From Armillaria gallica (Eukaryota > Basidiomycota > Agaricomycetes > Agaricales > Physalacriaceae), in assembly GCA_037576215.1 (NCBI GenBank), contig JBANDB010000005.1, positions 3,906,001 to 3,970,000 of the forward strand: a DNA stretch of 64,000 nt. Reading direction: 5' to 3'. The notes under the pieces are model-generated. The model did not search any database. It was given only the letters and a program-made list of their open reading frames with translations, and was not told the DNA's origin. This document shows positions 22,442 through 34,878 of this stretch, one piece after another (position 1 is the stretch's first letter; each line of letters starts with the position of its first letter). The position numbers and the translations under genes are program-made.

Positions 22442-23837
22442 CTTGAAACCTGCGTCTGTTGTACCCAATGGCCTTGTAAACCTACCCCTCTTGACGTCAC
22501 ATATCCGTATTCGTCACCGTCTACACCCACAAAGACTTGATGATCCATACCTAGTCATTCCAACACCAATCTGCGTGTCCCCAGACTCTGCAACTTCGCA
22601 AAGACCGACCCAAAGCACTGGCTCCCCTTCGGTCTACAACCCTCATCTGCCTCGCCGTCAGCAACGATGACGATGGTACTCTCGGCGTATCCCTCGTTCG
22701 ATAGCGATAGCATGAACTCCCCCCTGTGTACACCCAGTGTTTTGGGCTTGAGAACTGCGAATTTTTTGGTCTTGAGATCTTTGCTGATCAACCTCCCGTC
22801 TATGAAGCCGCACCGTCAGTTGAGGAGGGATCATACTCTTGCCAGCCATTAATATTCATATCCTGTAGAAAGTTAGCGATCCTCATACGAGAGAGTGAGG
22901 GGTGTACGTACTCTGATCCAAGCTTTCGGCAGTACGTCGGGAGAAGAACATCCGAGTTTACTGCATTGACATGATAAATGAATGCTGCATAGATCAGGGT
23001 GACCCAGAGCCAACCCAATGGTTCGACGGTGCGAGTCTTTCTCCGGCACCACCAGGCGGTTCCAAGCCAATTGACCGTACGCCATTAGGTGAGTAGGGTG
23101 CACACTGCAGTCTGGATACGGTGTACGGTGAGGCCGCCTTCGTACTAGTTGTGGCCCAGGTTAGTGCGGTACTCTTATATTCTGTGTCAATATTGTAGAT
23201 GCAAACCAAAACATATTGGCAGTTGTAGATGTCGATAATCCACGTAAAATAATGCAATACGTTGGTCATGGACGTGTATACGTGGGACGGTTCGAAGAAG
23301 AAAATGATCGGAGGTATCGGACCGACACTCCCAAATTCGGACCTGACCACTTGACAGGCGTTTTCGTGGACAATGTGGCTTGGATTTCGTCCACTGAGAT
23401 CGCCGGAATAGCTATACGCCAGTTCCTAAATCATGATCCAAACCATTCTGTTCTCTCGTACACCTGTAACGAGCATCTTGAATGGGAGGCAAGGTGAAAG
23501 TGTGTCTACCATTTCGCCAGGCATGAATCGCGTAGTCCGTTACTGGCATAGTACTGCCCTCATAGACAAGACCCCAGTGTCACCAAATATCTCGACGACG
23601 TGAAAGAGGCAGGCCAAATGGGCAAGCAAATCCGAAAAGAGAGGGAGCAGAGGCAATCTACAATCCGCGAGGGATGCGACGTGCTCGACGTATGGTCTGA
23701 TACAGCAGTGGTACAGCAGGATATAAATAAGCACTTGAAAACATAATTACGTACACCTGAGCACTTGCGTTACGCTCCTTCATAAACCAATGGTGACGGA
23801 TATACGAGTTCTTCATGATCATGTTGTAACGAAACTA
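22442..23837. other. Intergenic, possible gene fragments
   Basis: Between the HET gene and the next minus gene. An open plus-strand stretch at 23,216-23,497 and minus-strand stretches around 22,555-23,018 exist, but none has a recognisable domain and I could not link them into a spliced model. Confidence 0.35.
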
Positions 23838-26800
23838 TCACCCGTTCGTCAGCGGATGCGTCTCGGCACTTCCATGTCCATGCATCGACGTGTACACCAT
23901 TCCAGACTCCCGAAGATTCTCCACAGTAGGCTCGTCGACGTCCGAAACGATCCTCTGTAAGTCCGGACGTGTGCGCATCAACCATACTATCTGTAAGACA
24001 CCGATGGTATCAATGCCGGAGTCTCCTTCGATGGGTTTTCCGACAAGCCAAAATACAAGAAGAAGGAGGCCGATAGAAGCAAGGAGCCCCAGGATGAGTG
24101 GCGTGAGGTTGATCTGGGGGAGAAACGTCAAGAAAGTAGAGATAAAGGTAAATCAACTCACATTCAAACGTGTCGCAGTGAAGGGATATGATATCGTTGC
24201 ATTTCCCGTCATGGATTCTACTCGGTAGTTGTTGACATTCTCTACGTTGTAGGGATCGTCATCTTTCAGTCCACCAGCTTTGGCATATAACGCTACAATG
24301 ATATTATATCAGTGGGGGGGGGTATGATATCTGCAAAAGAGAGAACTGACCTGCCCAATACGAAGCCGCCGTTGCACTGGCGAGAGAGTTTTCCAAATCG
24401 TGCAGTGTGATTTTGGGTGCAGGACGGACGGGACTGTCCAAAAGGATAGAGTGAAGTCCGAGGTCTTCCATGACGAACCTTTGGAGAATTAGAATTGGAT
24501 GGAGGGGAGTAACAGAGCAGAACACGTACTGCTCGACGACGGTTAGTGGATTACAAGCTTCGGAGTTTGACCACGGGAACCCGGGACAGTCATCTGTTGA
24601 AGGGAAACGACTAATGGCCGCCTGGCTGAACAGCTCCCACCACTGCGATGGGTGTTAGTTCGATAGTCATAGAAGACATATTGGATTTACGCACGACATC
24701 GAGGAAGACATCGGACATACCATAGTATGTAACGCTTCCGAACTGTCCGCTACTAGTAGCTTGAGCAGCACTCGATGTTGTCGAGGTACTTGAATGCTGA
24801 GTGGTACTGCCTGATGCTACATTTGATACGGACGGATTTGAAGTACTTATTGACGTCGGAATGGATGACGGTGCTTGTCCGTTACTACTGCTAGACGACG
24901 TATTCCCGTTGGTCGATGGTGCTTTAGAGCTGGTGCTAGCAGATGTAGATTGACTGCCGCCTTGCTGGCCGCTGTTCTGCTGACTGGTGCTACTGCTCTG
25001 CTGACTAGTACCGCTGTTCTGCTGACCGCCACCGTTCTGCTGACCACTGTCTTGTTGCCCACTATTCGAGTCGCCAGTGCTAGAAGTGGGCGTGTTATTG
25101 GATCCCTGTTGGGATGTATTCCCCCCCGGCTGGGAGCTTGAAGACGTATCGCCAGACGAGGGAGGGGCGGGTTCTGGGTCCGGCTTTTGTGGACTGGGAG
25201 GAGGTTTGGTATCCGATTGGGGAGGGGCGGGTTCTGGATCCGGGTCCTGAGGCGCTGGTGGCGGGCGTGGCGGCTCCGGGTCTGGATTCTGTGGCTGTGG
25301 ACCTCCCGTTGAATCTGGATTAGGTTCGGTGGTGTTTGTGCTTTGTCGCTTTATACGGTAAGGTGTCGGTTCGGACCGGGCATATATCGTTGTGGTACCC
25401 TGCGGCGAGGAAGATACAGTCGCGTTGGCAGGGATGGTTTCAGGATTCCATTGTGACCAGGTGGATGATGTCTTCCGGCCAAGAGGATAGACGCGTTGAA
25501 GAAGATGAGACTGTGCATCGACGACGGCAGTTTGGTTGATCAGAGTGACAGTACAGCCGATGACTTGCATTGTATAAACGGTTGCCTCGTCGAAGTAGCT
25601 GACGTTGCCTTTCATAGACTTAGAGAAATATCTAACAAGCATTTAAGAGAACTCACGTCGCGATGCATCCATACGCGCCCCAGGACGCATAGGTGGATTC
25701 AAATCTACAAGTTTGCCAGCAGAGCCTTGCGAGTCGGTGATATTGGCGGATGTATAGAAGAGGGAATGACGCCACTGAATACAAATCGTTAGAAATACCG
25801 ACAAGACGAGATAACGCGCACCCACAGGATCTTGAAAGTTGTAGCTGTAGTACCTCAACCATTTGAATGTGTTCGGAGCTATCGAACAGATAAGGAGGCC
25901 TGGGATACTGCTGAGATCAAATATACTCACCAAGAACAGGGATGGGTTGAACATGATCGTCATAAGCTGTGTCGACGGTCCAGTTTCCGGTGGTGCCTAC
26001 TGGAGTTATTGTCGCGTTATCGACGAATCCACAGGTAACGTTAAACGTTAGCGCGTTGACGAAAACTTCCCCCTCCCCTACGTTGGCCGGGAGCACATCG
26101 TACAGCGTTCCATTCTCCAGACCGATTTTAGAAATTCGATCACTGTGGGAAAGGTATGGAATGACGGGTGTAGAGTCAAGCCAGAAGCTCGAAGGGTTTG
26201 ATGAACCGCTAATGAACGAAACATGAAGCGGCCTTCATACACTCAAAACGGAATACGTACTGATTGTTGATTGAGATATTGGGCGGACCCATTGTGGTCG
26301 ATATCGCAGCGTATTGCGTTGTGTTGAATGGCTGGATGCTAAATATAGCAGGGGCCGTAATATGTAAAATCGTGACACAAATGAAGTAACCAGCCACGAG
26401 GGCTGATCCTGCTACGCTAGCTGCGATGGCTGTCTGACGCCAAACGGATATTAAAGCGGCCCCCAAACCAGACCATGCAGACATATTATCATGCGTAGCG
26501 GTTAACGTTTGCCTGGCATGAATGTTACGACGAGTGGCTAGCTGTTGACTAACGAGAATAAGGCCAGCGATGTATACCTGCAGCATATGATGTGAGTTCT
26601 CTCTCACTCTATTTCCTGGGTAAGAGCTGGAGCTTACAGTGGAAATGATTTGGGAGACTTGAACGAGAGCCGTAGACAGCATATTGCTTCGTTTTCCTAT
26701 GGGAAACACGACCTTGTGCTCGATGCGAGTGATCCATACGAGCAAGATGAGGACGTGGACGCAGACAAGGACTGCATGGAGCACAAAACACAAGCAGTGG

Positions 26801-26959
26801 AAGAACCACGATTTTTTCGGACGCCCCTGGCCACTCTTGTCATGGAACGGGCTGCTCTGCAAGTCAGTATTAGCAAAAACCGCGGGGAAAAGATGAACAA
26901 CGAACCTCGATGGGAGCTGATGGCTGTGGGTTGTACGGATCGTAGTACTCCACGGCCAT
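23838..26959 (-). CDS. Large polytopic membrane protein with proline/serine/glutamine-rich domain, paralog 1
   Basis: Eleven exons: 26906-26959, 26638-26856, 26261-26577, 25931-26208, 25826-25878, 25657-25774, 24695-25608, 24530-24642, 24351-24478, 24162-24292, 23838-24113 (2,601 nt, 866 residues). Hydrophobic segments lie near the N-terminus (HCLCFVLHAVLVCVHVLILL), at VYIAGLILVSQQL, at SALVAGYFICVTILHITAP, and near the C-terminus (LILGLLASIGLLLLVFWLVG). Between the third and last lies a long, probably extracytoplasmic part with many N-x-S/T sites. It includes a ~250-residue tract rich in Pro, then Ser/Gln/Asn/Thr. The C-terminal tail after TM4 is conserved with paralog 2 (SGIDTIGVLQI, WLMRTRPDLQR). 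The family is unrecognised, and no function is proposed. All eleven exons correspond one-to-one with 28389-31640. Confidence 0.83.
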
Positions 26960-28388
26960 TCTTGTCCCGTCAATTTTCGCTCTTCATGGCTTCTCATTTA
27001 TATGCGGCCAAGGGGCAACATAGCCAAAGTTTCAGAGGACGACACGGTGGCATGATGCGGATCAGGTCCAGGGAAGCTGAAAAAAGGAGGTGCCAAGTCT
27101 AAGAGGAGGAAAGTATGAGCAGTCATGAGAAGACCCGGAAAGCACGAAATGAGCACGAACATTATCATTTTGGAATGATATTCTGATATACATATTTCTG
27201 TTCAGCTTCTTTCTCTGTTGTGAACTGTTAAGCTACCTACATCCGTTCATGCATTCGAGTTATTACTCTTGGCTCCGCATTCAGTGGGACGTATGATCTC
27301 GATCGGGATTCATTAGGGGAGATCGACGGAGTCGGCGTGAAATCGGTGGTACAGATTCTTGTCACTGAACACCATTGAGAGATCTAGAAAAGACTTCATT
27401 TTGGACTTGCGAAGGGTATCAGTACCATGTTCGCGATGTCAATGGATGCCCCGGCTGTTCCTAGACATTTCTCATTGATAATCATCCGACAAAAACCTAA
27501 TTGACGGAGGGAAAATAAATGCATTGCCGTTTTCTCCGCAAGAGACTGCTCTGACAGATAGATTAATGCAGCGCTGACTCACCGAACTAAGCCTATTGTA
27601 CACTTGCCATTGTCACCAGCGGTGGTCTTTTTCACGTCCATATACATATTGGCACTAATTTTTGCGTCTAGATGGTGCGACCGAAGGTTATAAGGTGGAA
27701 GTTTGTCATTAGTGCGCCCTATGGAATTATTTCAAATCTCGACTAACTTGGCGGGCGAATCTGCCTAGAAGGATCGAAGTAGGAAGCACTAGACTATTGA
27801 ACTTCATCCATATGGTCCATATGCATGTACCGAATGTATCAGGGATGGAGATATCGTATCGTTCAAGTTGGACATAGCTTGTTCCCGACGTAAGCACTGT
27901 TCGCAAAGAGAAGATCAGTGCACGGTTCTTTCGACCCTAGAAAGAATTCAAACTGGTTTTTCTGTAGAAGTGAGCTTTCCTGGAAAATCAAGAGCTGCGA
28001 TCCGTGTATATGATTCGTAAGAGGGAAGTAAAAGTTAAGTGGATCGAGAAGCGCGGCAGCTGCCGATAAGTTGATTGCAGCTCACCGGCCCGCCATTCCC
28101 GATAGATTCCAATCCCGAGAGCATTGCTCACCAGTCAATTGGAGGTCGAGCGCAAGTCTGAACTTTTCACGACGGCGTCGTGATCGGGTTTTATGATGAA
28201 CGAGCAGTATGAAACAAACGGAGCCGGACTGTACTCATCAGCTTCACAAACTCACATCGTAGACTTAACAGCGTTGCACGAAAGTTGAATACTATGATGT
28301 TTATAATTGTATTTGTGTCTCTTCAATACGTCAGTACACCCAATATCCCAAAGGAAAAAGAATAGAAAAAACTAATGGTACCCAAATA
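26960..28388. other. Intergenic, no gene seen
   Basis: 1.4 kb between the two membrane-protein paralogs. It holds the promoter of paralog 1 (up to ~27,150) and the 3' flank of paralog 2. No open frame of note and no repeat recognised. Confidence 0.45.
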
Positions 28389-31300
28389 TTACTCAGGCGC
28401 AAGCGCCCTCGACTCCTCTGCTTGTGAATGCATCGACGTATTGACCATACCAGTCCTCCGCAAATTATCGACAGACGGTTCGTCTACCTCGGATATAAGG
28501 CGCTGCAAGTCAGGCCGCGTGCGCATCAACCATAAGATTTGCAAAACACCGATAGTATCGATGCCTGAGTCTCCGGCAATGGGTTTACCGATTAGTTGGT
28601 ATGCAAGAACCAAAAGTCCAATAGAGGCGCCGAGACCGACGGCTACCGGTATGAGGTTGATCTAGAGAGGCGTAAGAAGAGAAACCATATGTGGGGAACT
28701 GAACTAACATTGAGCCTCATTGCGGTATAAGGATACGTGATGGTTGCATTTCCCGCCATTGCTTCCACTTTGAAATTGTTGACATTATCCACATTGTATG
28801 GATCGTCGTTCTTCAATCCGCCAGCTTTCGCGTACAAAGCTTTTAATAGGAGTCAGAACAGAAACGCGACTGGGACGCATGATGACTGACCAGCCCAGTA
28901 TGAAGCAGCTGTTGCACTTGCGATCGAATTCTCAAGATCATGCAGCGTGATGACGGGTGCTGGTCGTACGGGACTGTCTAACAGTATCGAATGAAGTCCT
29001 AAGTCTTCCATGACAAATCTATGAGAGGTAATTTAGATTCAAGGATTGCGGAATGATCAAACAACATACTGTTCCACCACGGTCAGAGGATTGCAGATGT
29101 CGGGATTCGACCACGGGAACCCTGGGCAATCATCGGTCGATGGAAAACGACTCGTAGCAGCCTGGTCGAAGAGATTCCACCACTGAATCGTGTATAAGTT
29201 TGTAGTATACGCACAAAGAGAGAACTTCACGTACGACATCGAGGAAGACATTTGACATGCTGTACCAAGTAAGCGACCCGAACTTGGTGCCAGTACCGCT
29301 ATTGACGGTATCCTCGCTTGCGGTCGTGGGAGGGTTATTGCCAATAGTTGGTTGGGCCGCAGCTGGCTGGTTGCCCGTCTCTGGTTGGACATTAGAGTTG
29401 GGTGCTGCCGCTGGTTCGCCTGCTTGCTGACCTCCGACGAAGTTATCGGTTCCTGGCTGCTGAGGGTTCGGGGCGCCGGAAGCGGATTCGGGATTAGAAT
29501 TGGCAGTGGGCTGTGGGTTAGGTTGAGCTTGAGGAGCAGGCTGAGGCTGAGCTTGAGGCTGTGGGTTAGATTGAGGTTGAGGTTGAGATTGAGGGGCGGG
29601 TTGAGGTTGAGGCTGAGGAGCAGGTCGAGCTTGCTGCGGGGCGGGCCCGGCGTTTGCTGGCGAGTTAGATTGTGGTGGATTCGCCACAGGAGCAGGTTGA
29701 GGATTAGGATCTTGCGGCGCCGCAAAATTAGGATTGGACTCTGGTGGGGAAGCAGGCTGGGTAGCTGGGTTTTGCGGTGCGGGATGTGGCTGCGGAGGAG
29801 TAGCGGGTTGTCGATCAGGATTCTGAGGACTTGGTCCACCTGCGTTAGGGTTAGAAGGAGGAGTTGCAGGTTGAGGACTTGGATTTTGCGGCGGAGGGGG
29901 CGGATTAGGGGTCGCAGGCTCCGGATTTGGGCTTTGGGGCTGAGGCGCTTGTGTCGGCCGTGCTCCGGCGGGCGGGTCCTGCCTTTTGTAGTGTGCTGCC
30001 ACAGGAGTAGATGTAGCAGTCGGGGCATCACGACCGAAAATAGTGGTAGCACCGTCTGGTGAGGAAGACACAGTAGCATCGGCAGGGATGGTTTCAGGAT
30101 TCCATTGTGACCATGCGGATGTTGTCTTTCGCCCAGAGGGGTAGATGCGTTTCAGAAGATGAGATTGCGCGTCGACGACGGCCGTTTGGTTGATCAGGGT
30201 GATCGTACAACCGATGACTTGCATGGTGTACACAGTTGCTTCGTCGAAATAGCTCACGTTTCCTACTTGGGGGTTAGGCCCAGAAGGAACAGATGGCTGA
30301 AGAAAACTTACTCCGTGACGGACTCATATACGTTCCAGGTTGCATAGGCGGCCTCAAGCTGACGAGGTTACCGTTGGAGCCATTTGAGTCGGTGATATTG
30401 GCTGAAGAGTAGAAAAGTGCATGACGCCACTGCGTACGAATAATCAGCCATTAGTACCGATGCTAGGGAAAAAATCGACTAACAGGGTCCCGGAAATTAT
30501 AATTATAGTACGGCAGCCACTTGAAAGTGTTGGGAGCTATGAAACGGCAATGAGAAACAGAACGTCCATTACCTGGAAAAACTCACCAAGAACAGGAATA
30601 GGCTGAACATGGTCATCATAAACTGTGTCGACTGACCAGTTTCCGGTATTAGGTATCGGCTTTATCGACACGCCGTCGACAAATCCGCAAGTGACGTTGA
30701 AAGTCAGGGCATTGACAAAAACGTCACCCTCCCCATTATTATTGGAGAGCACATCGTAAAGCGTTCCATTCTCCAAGCCGATCTTCGATATACGATCACT
30801 ATGGGACAGATACGGAATGACTGGTGTGGAGTCCAGCCAGAAGCTCGAGGGATTGGAAGATCCACTAACATACGAAGATATGCATCAGCTATCATAGTAA
30901 CGAAGGATGCACGAACTACGTACAGGTTGTTTATGGAGATGTTTGGTGGTCCGAGAGTGGTGGATATCACAGAATGGCGTGATGTGTTGAACGGCTGAAG
31001 ACTGAAAAGGGCCGGAGCAGTGACGGACAGTATTCCGGCGCACACGAAATATGCAGAGACGAGGAACACCCCGACGACGGTTGCCGCGATTGTCGTTTGG
31101 CGCCAAAGAGTCATCAATGCTGCTCCGAGGCCAGTCCACGCAGACATGTTGTCATGCGTCGCAGTCAGTGTTTGTCTCGTATGGAGATTCCGACGCGTCG
31201 CTAGTTGCTGACTGATGAAGATGAGTATAGATAGGTATATCTGTTAAAAAAAAACGCTAAGACATGGACCCAGTTAGGGAAGGAGAAGTCATACGGTTGC

Positions 31301-31640
31301 GAATAACTGAGAAACTTGAACTATGACGGTAGATAATATGTTGCTTTTTTGGCCGATTGGAACGACGACCTTGTGCTCGAAGCGGGTGAACCATACGAAC
31401 AAGAGAAGAACATGAAGGCCGACAAGGATTGTGTGTAGAATGAAACAAAGCATATGTAGGAACCAGGACTTCTTCGGTCGTTCGACCTGACCATCGGTGT
31501 ACAACAATGGATCAACGACCTAAAGCTAAACGTCAATACGATATGGTAGTAGTCAAACCGTTACGGACCTCAGTCTTGTATCCTGGAGTGGTTGGAGGAT
31601 GTTGCGGGTCTTCAAAAGGGTTGTAAAACAACGTCGCCAT
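28389..31640 (-). CDS. Large polytopic membrane protein with proline/glutamine-rich domain, paralog 2
   Basis: Eleven exons: 31569-31640, 31295-31519, 30924-31240, 30587-30864, 30484-30536, 30312-30429, 29235-30262, 29070-29182, 28891-29018, 28709-28839, 28389-28661 (2,736 nt, 911 residues). Same architecture as paralog 1: an N-terminal TM pair, a third TM at residues ~150-180, a conserved segment (NPSSFWLDSTPVIPYLSHSD), a compositionally biased region, a last TM and a conserved cytoplasmic tail. Exons 3, 4, 5, 6, 8, 9 and 10 have identical lengths in both genes, while exon 7, carrying the biased tract, is 114 nt longer here. In paralog 2 that tract is dominated by Pro-Gln-Ala-Asn (for example QPQPQPAPQSQPQPQ), whereas paralog 1 shifts to Ser/Gln/Thr. 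Function unknown. Confidence 0.83.
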
Positions 31641-34600
31641 TGTTCCTGCATAACTTCCATAAGCCCATGATCTTATATGCGTGCAAACGCATACGAGCAC
31701 AGCCCGATTCGAACAGAGACATTGTCTTGCAGTTCAGGAATCGGGCAAAAGTCTAAGACGCGTGAAAGCCGTTCGTCCAATTAAAAGATAGGATGCCAAG
31801 GAAGAACGAGATGGACCTGACGGTGGCGAGACTTGAAAATTCGATCGAGTAACACCTTGTCAAGCCTACATAGCAATATTGGAGGATTCGAACCCTAGGG
31901 GTTGTCACCGATCACTGCTTTTGTTCTGTCTGAAGGATCATATTTTCTTGTAGGTTCTTTATCACGAGCTAAGGCCACTTTCGAGGGAGAGGAATCAAGG
32001 CAAGTGTATCCAGAAAGCCCCTAATCTTCAAGTTTAAGTTTTCGAGCTGAAAAATATTCAGTAAATATGGGTCAGGTGGGAAGAAAAAAAGGACAACCAA
32101 CAAGTTCCGCCGATGCCCTCTCTGGCATCAGAATCGTACTTGGCATTGTCAACAACAATCTTACACTGTAACGGGTGAGAGTCTGGAAGAAACCTTGGCC
32201 AGCCACCAGATACAAATCCAGTAGCGGCAGAAGCCGTGTCCCCAGTTCTTTCCTTTTTCAATTATCGTTTTTATTTCTGCCCACACTATCATGATCTCGC
32301 TTTAATCATGCATCCATCGTATAAAGACTATCTTTTCTCACTATATCCAATGTATATGATCAATATCACAGGGAAGTTTGTTAAACGGATGCATGACATT
32401 ACGACAGTAAAAGGACAAAGCAAAGCTATAGCATCAAGGCTGATTTCGATAATCCACAGAACGAGGCTGAGGAACAGACAGAAGTTGATGCAGGGCGTTC
32501 GCAGAGCGTGAAAAGAGGGCAAATAGGACAGGGATCGCAGGTGAAGCGCCGACCCATATAGTAAAAGGTTAGTAGCAGTCGTCGCAACTATGGCGTCAGC
32601 AAATCGGAAGTGAGCTCAGCGTCAACGTAGCCCATCCAGAAGAGAAGGGGATCTTCAATGGTTAGTTTACAATCGGCAGAGCCGCCATTTCTGCGGCAAT
32701 AACTTTCGATAGGGCTCCTTCCATCTTAGGACCTCGACTGCGAGGATACGGGTGGGCGTTGAAAGACAAGAACTGGGGAGGCTCATGGATCTAAGGCAAG
32801 AGAATGCCAGAGTAAAAATTGCGGGCTTTGTAGTTACCTTGGCCTTCGAGACGAAAGTGTTAACAGCACCGCATTGACTTCAGATGATGGGAGTAACGTA
32901 CAAGAATTTGGCAAAGTCCAAGGGGCGTGTTCAATGCAGACTGAAGACGAAGTGTAGCTGTTGTGGTTGAAGAGATGTTTCCGTGGCGTGCTAATGTACT
33001 CGTACTATTAGAGCCACGTCGGCAGCGGAAAGCATTCTGGACTGTAGATCGTCGTCGTCGGAAAGAGGAAGTAACAGAAGCTTTTATTCCAAATGATTGG
33101 CTGATACGAGATACTGAAATCTTGAAGATACGCCTCACTTGAAAGAGAGTTATACGTGCCAACCAAGGTTTCGGAAGAGAGCCACATCGGCAGCAACCTT
33201 CGGCCACCGGGTATGCCAGCCGAAGCGTGCCGCAAACTCAACAATACCGCAAATTAGCTAGACCAACCCGGAGGACAGCCCCTGTCTTTTTTTGGCAGTA
33301 CTCACCCGAAGAACTGAGCCGAGCGGCAGCAGCACCAAGTACAAGCAGATGCAAATTCTGTGCCACAGTCGCGTCGCGTGCCAGCCTCATTTCTTTCGTC
33401 CTCGTCGGCTCCCTCGCTCTGTTGCTTTTCAATATTTTATACGTTTATCCGTTCTCCCTGCGATGAGAATGCGCCTGTCGAGAAGCCCAGATAGAGTGAT
33501 CCCTCATCAATGATCTCGCAAAGCCTGACCGGGATCTGCTGGAAGGGAATATTCATAACATTCACCGCCTCTGCGATCCGGGGATCTCCCTTTCCATGGT
33601 ACTTTCACCCTTCATTCTTCGCAATTGCGGTCGCTAAGCACTTCTTGTATCACGCAGGCTTTGAAACGATCACATTCGATGCCATTCGAAGAGATGCTCC
33701 GGACGTATCAAGCAAACTGACTGACCGTTTGCAATCTCATTTGTCACTATTCGTCAGCCGTGACCGCGCGTAGGATTTTCTTCCAAGATCAGTGCGAGCT
33801 CCTAAAATTTTGAGCAATTGTCTCCGTAGGCAACACAGCCAGGCTGGTGTCGGAATCTGTCGGAATACGCTGAAAGACTATCGCTTTTCCCGTTTCTCAA
33901 CTTGCTGTAGCTTTACTTCAATGACCGACGTACGACGGGCTCGTGCTGCCCAAGGACGACAGGACCCTTTGCTTCCGATTCTCTGGTCTGGACCGCTAAA
34001 TTTTGCTCGGGCCGGGTGACTAAAATTGCCCTGATAAGATATCAGTACCGATTACAGGGTGATCTGTCATTGGCTCCGAGGAGAACAATAAGACAATAGG
34101 GACGTGGATTGGCCTACAGGCTATAACTATACGGACAATAGAGGTATTGGCGTCTCTCTTTTTACCCCCACCATCCCCTCAAAAGTCTTCTCTTGACTGT
34201 AGCGTCACCGATTGCTCGACCCTCGCTCGGGAAGATTAATGAATCCGACATCGCTTCAAACGCTACTTATGGATGGTAGCTTATCTCCTTCCCCGTGACA
34301 ACCTTATTCCGTTGAAAGTCCTTGTTTTCACTCGCAATCTAGTACGTCTCTTTTTTCAAAATACTTATCCAAGTACCTTAATGACTTGTACCTTAGTATT
34401 GTATCACGCTCAAGTATCCAGCCTAGGCGGTACTGACTGCGCAGGATATCTTGGGAACAAGAATCTACTTTGCATCGGACATCATCGGCAAGCAAGGATG
34501 CATGGTCCCTGTTATCACCCTGGGACCTACCCCATATCGCCATTATTTTTCATCGAAGCCGTATGACGATGACTATGCCATAATCGGTTCCATCAACAAA

Positions 34601-34878
34601 GTAAGTTCCTAATCGGTAACCATCCTCATGACAGAACTCACCATTTGAAAAAGTATCATGAAGGGGAATACCATATCGGGATTGAAGGAAATGTCCGGAT
34701 TCGGCCTGGTCCTTGAGCATCTCCAGACTCTGATGCCACAAGGGATACACCAAATCGCGTACAAGGAGAGGGACCGGGTTTTCGTTCATAAAACCCAGCT
34801 GGTGAGTGACTTTTTTCTTCATCTCCCCTTCACCGATTTTTATCGTCGCGCAGGAGCTCCTCCCGACCGCCTTCCGCC
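31641..34878. other. Region upstream of the pheromone receptor, largely unassigned
   Basis: I searched this stretch for CaaX-terminated small genes, as expected beside a STE3 receptor, and found none convincing. One weak minus-strand gene is listed separately (32,662-33,432). Plus-strand open stretches at 33,510-33,773 and 34,273-34,566 and the minus stretch 34,550-34,915 show no domain. Confidence 0.4.
32662..33432 (-). CDS. Possible small unrecognised gene
   Basis: The best-supported part is the 3' end. Exon 32,662-32,790 joins exon 32,838 upward through a clean 47-bp intron (32,791-32,837, GTAACT..CCTTAG), giving a C-terminus with FVSKAK then IHEPPQFLSFNAHPYPRSRG and ending MAALPIVN. The 5' part, perhaps starting at 33,403 (MRLARDATVAQNLHLLVLGA), is uncertain because splice phases between 32,880 and 33,350 do not resolve by eye. 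No family recognised. Confidence 0.3.

Noticed and set aside
29352..30062. Plus-strand open frame of 236 codons, and a second minus frame across 29057-30079
   Set aside because: Both are shadows of the Pro/Gln-rich exon 7 of the membrane-protein paralog, which has full splice support.
31861..31920. Minus-strand GGTTCGAATCC, resembling a tRNA B box
   Set aside because: The T stem does not pair well, and no A box, anticodon stem or acceptor stem can be drawn.
32058..32261. Minus-strand open frame with GIGGTCWLS near its end, superficially like a pheromone C-terminus
   Set aside because: CWLS is not followed by a stop codon; the frame runs on for 12 more residues, and there is no MD-type start.
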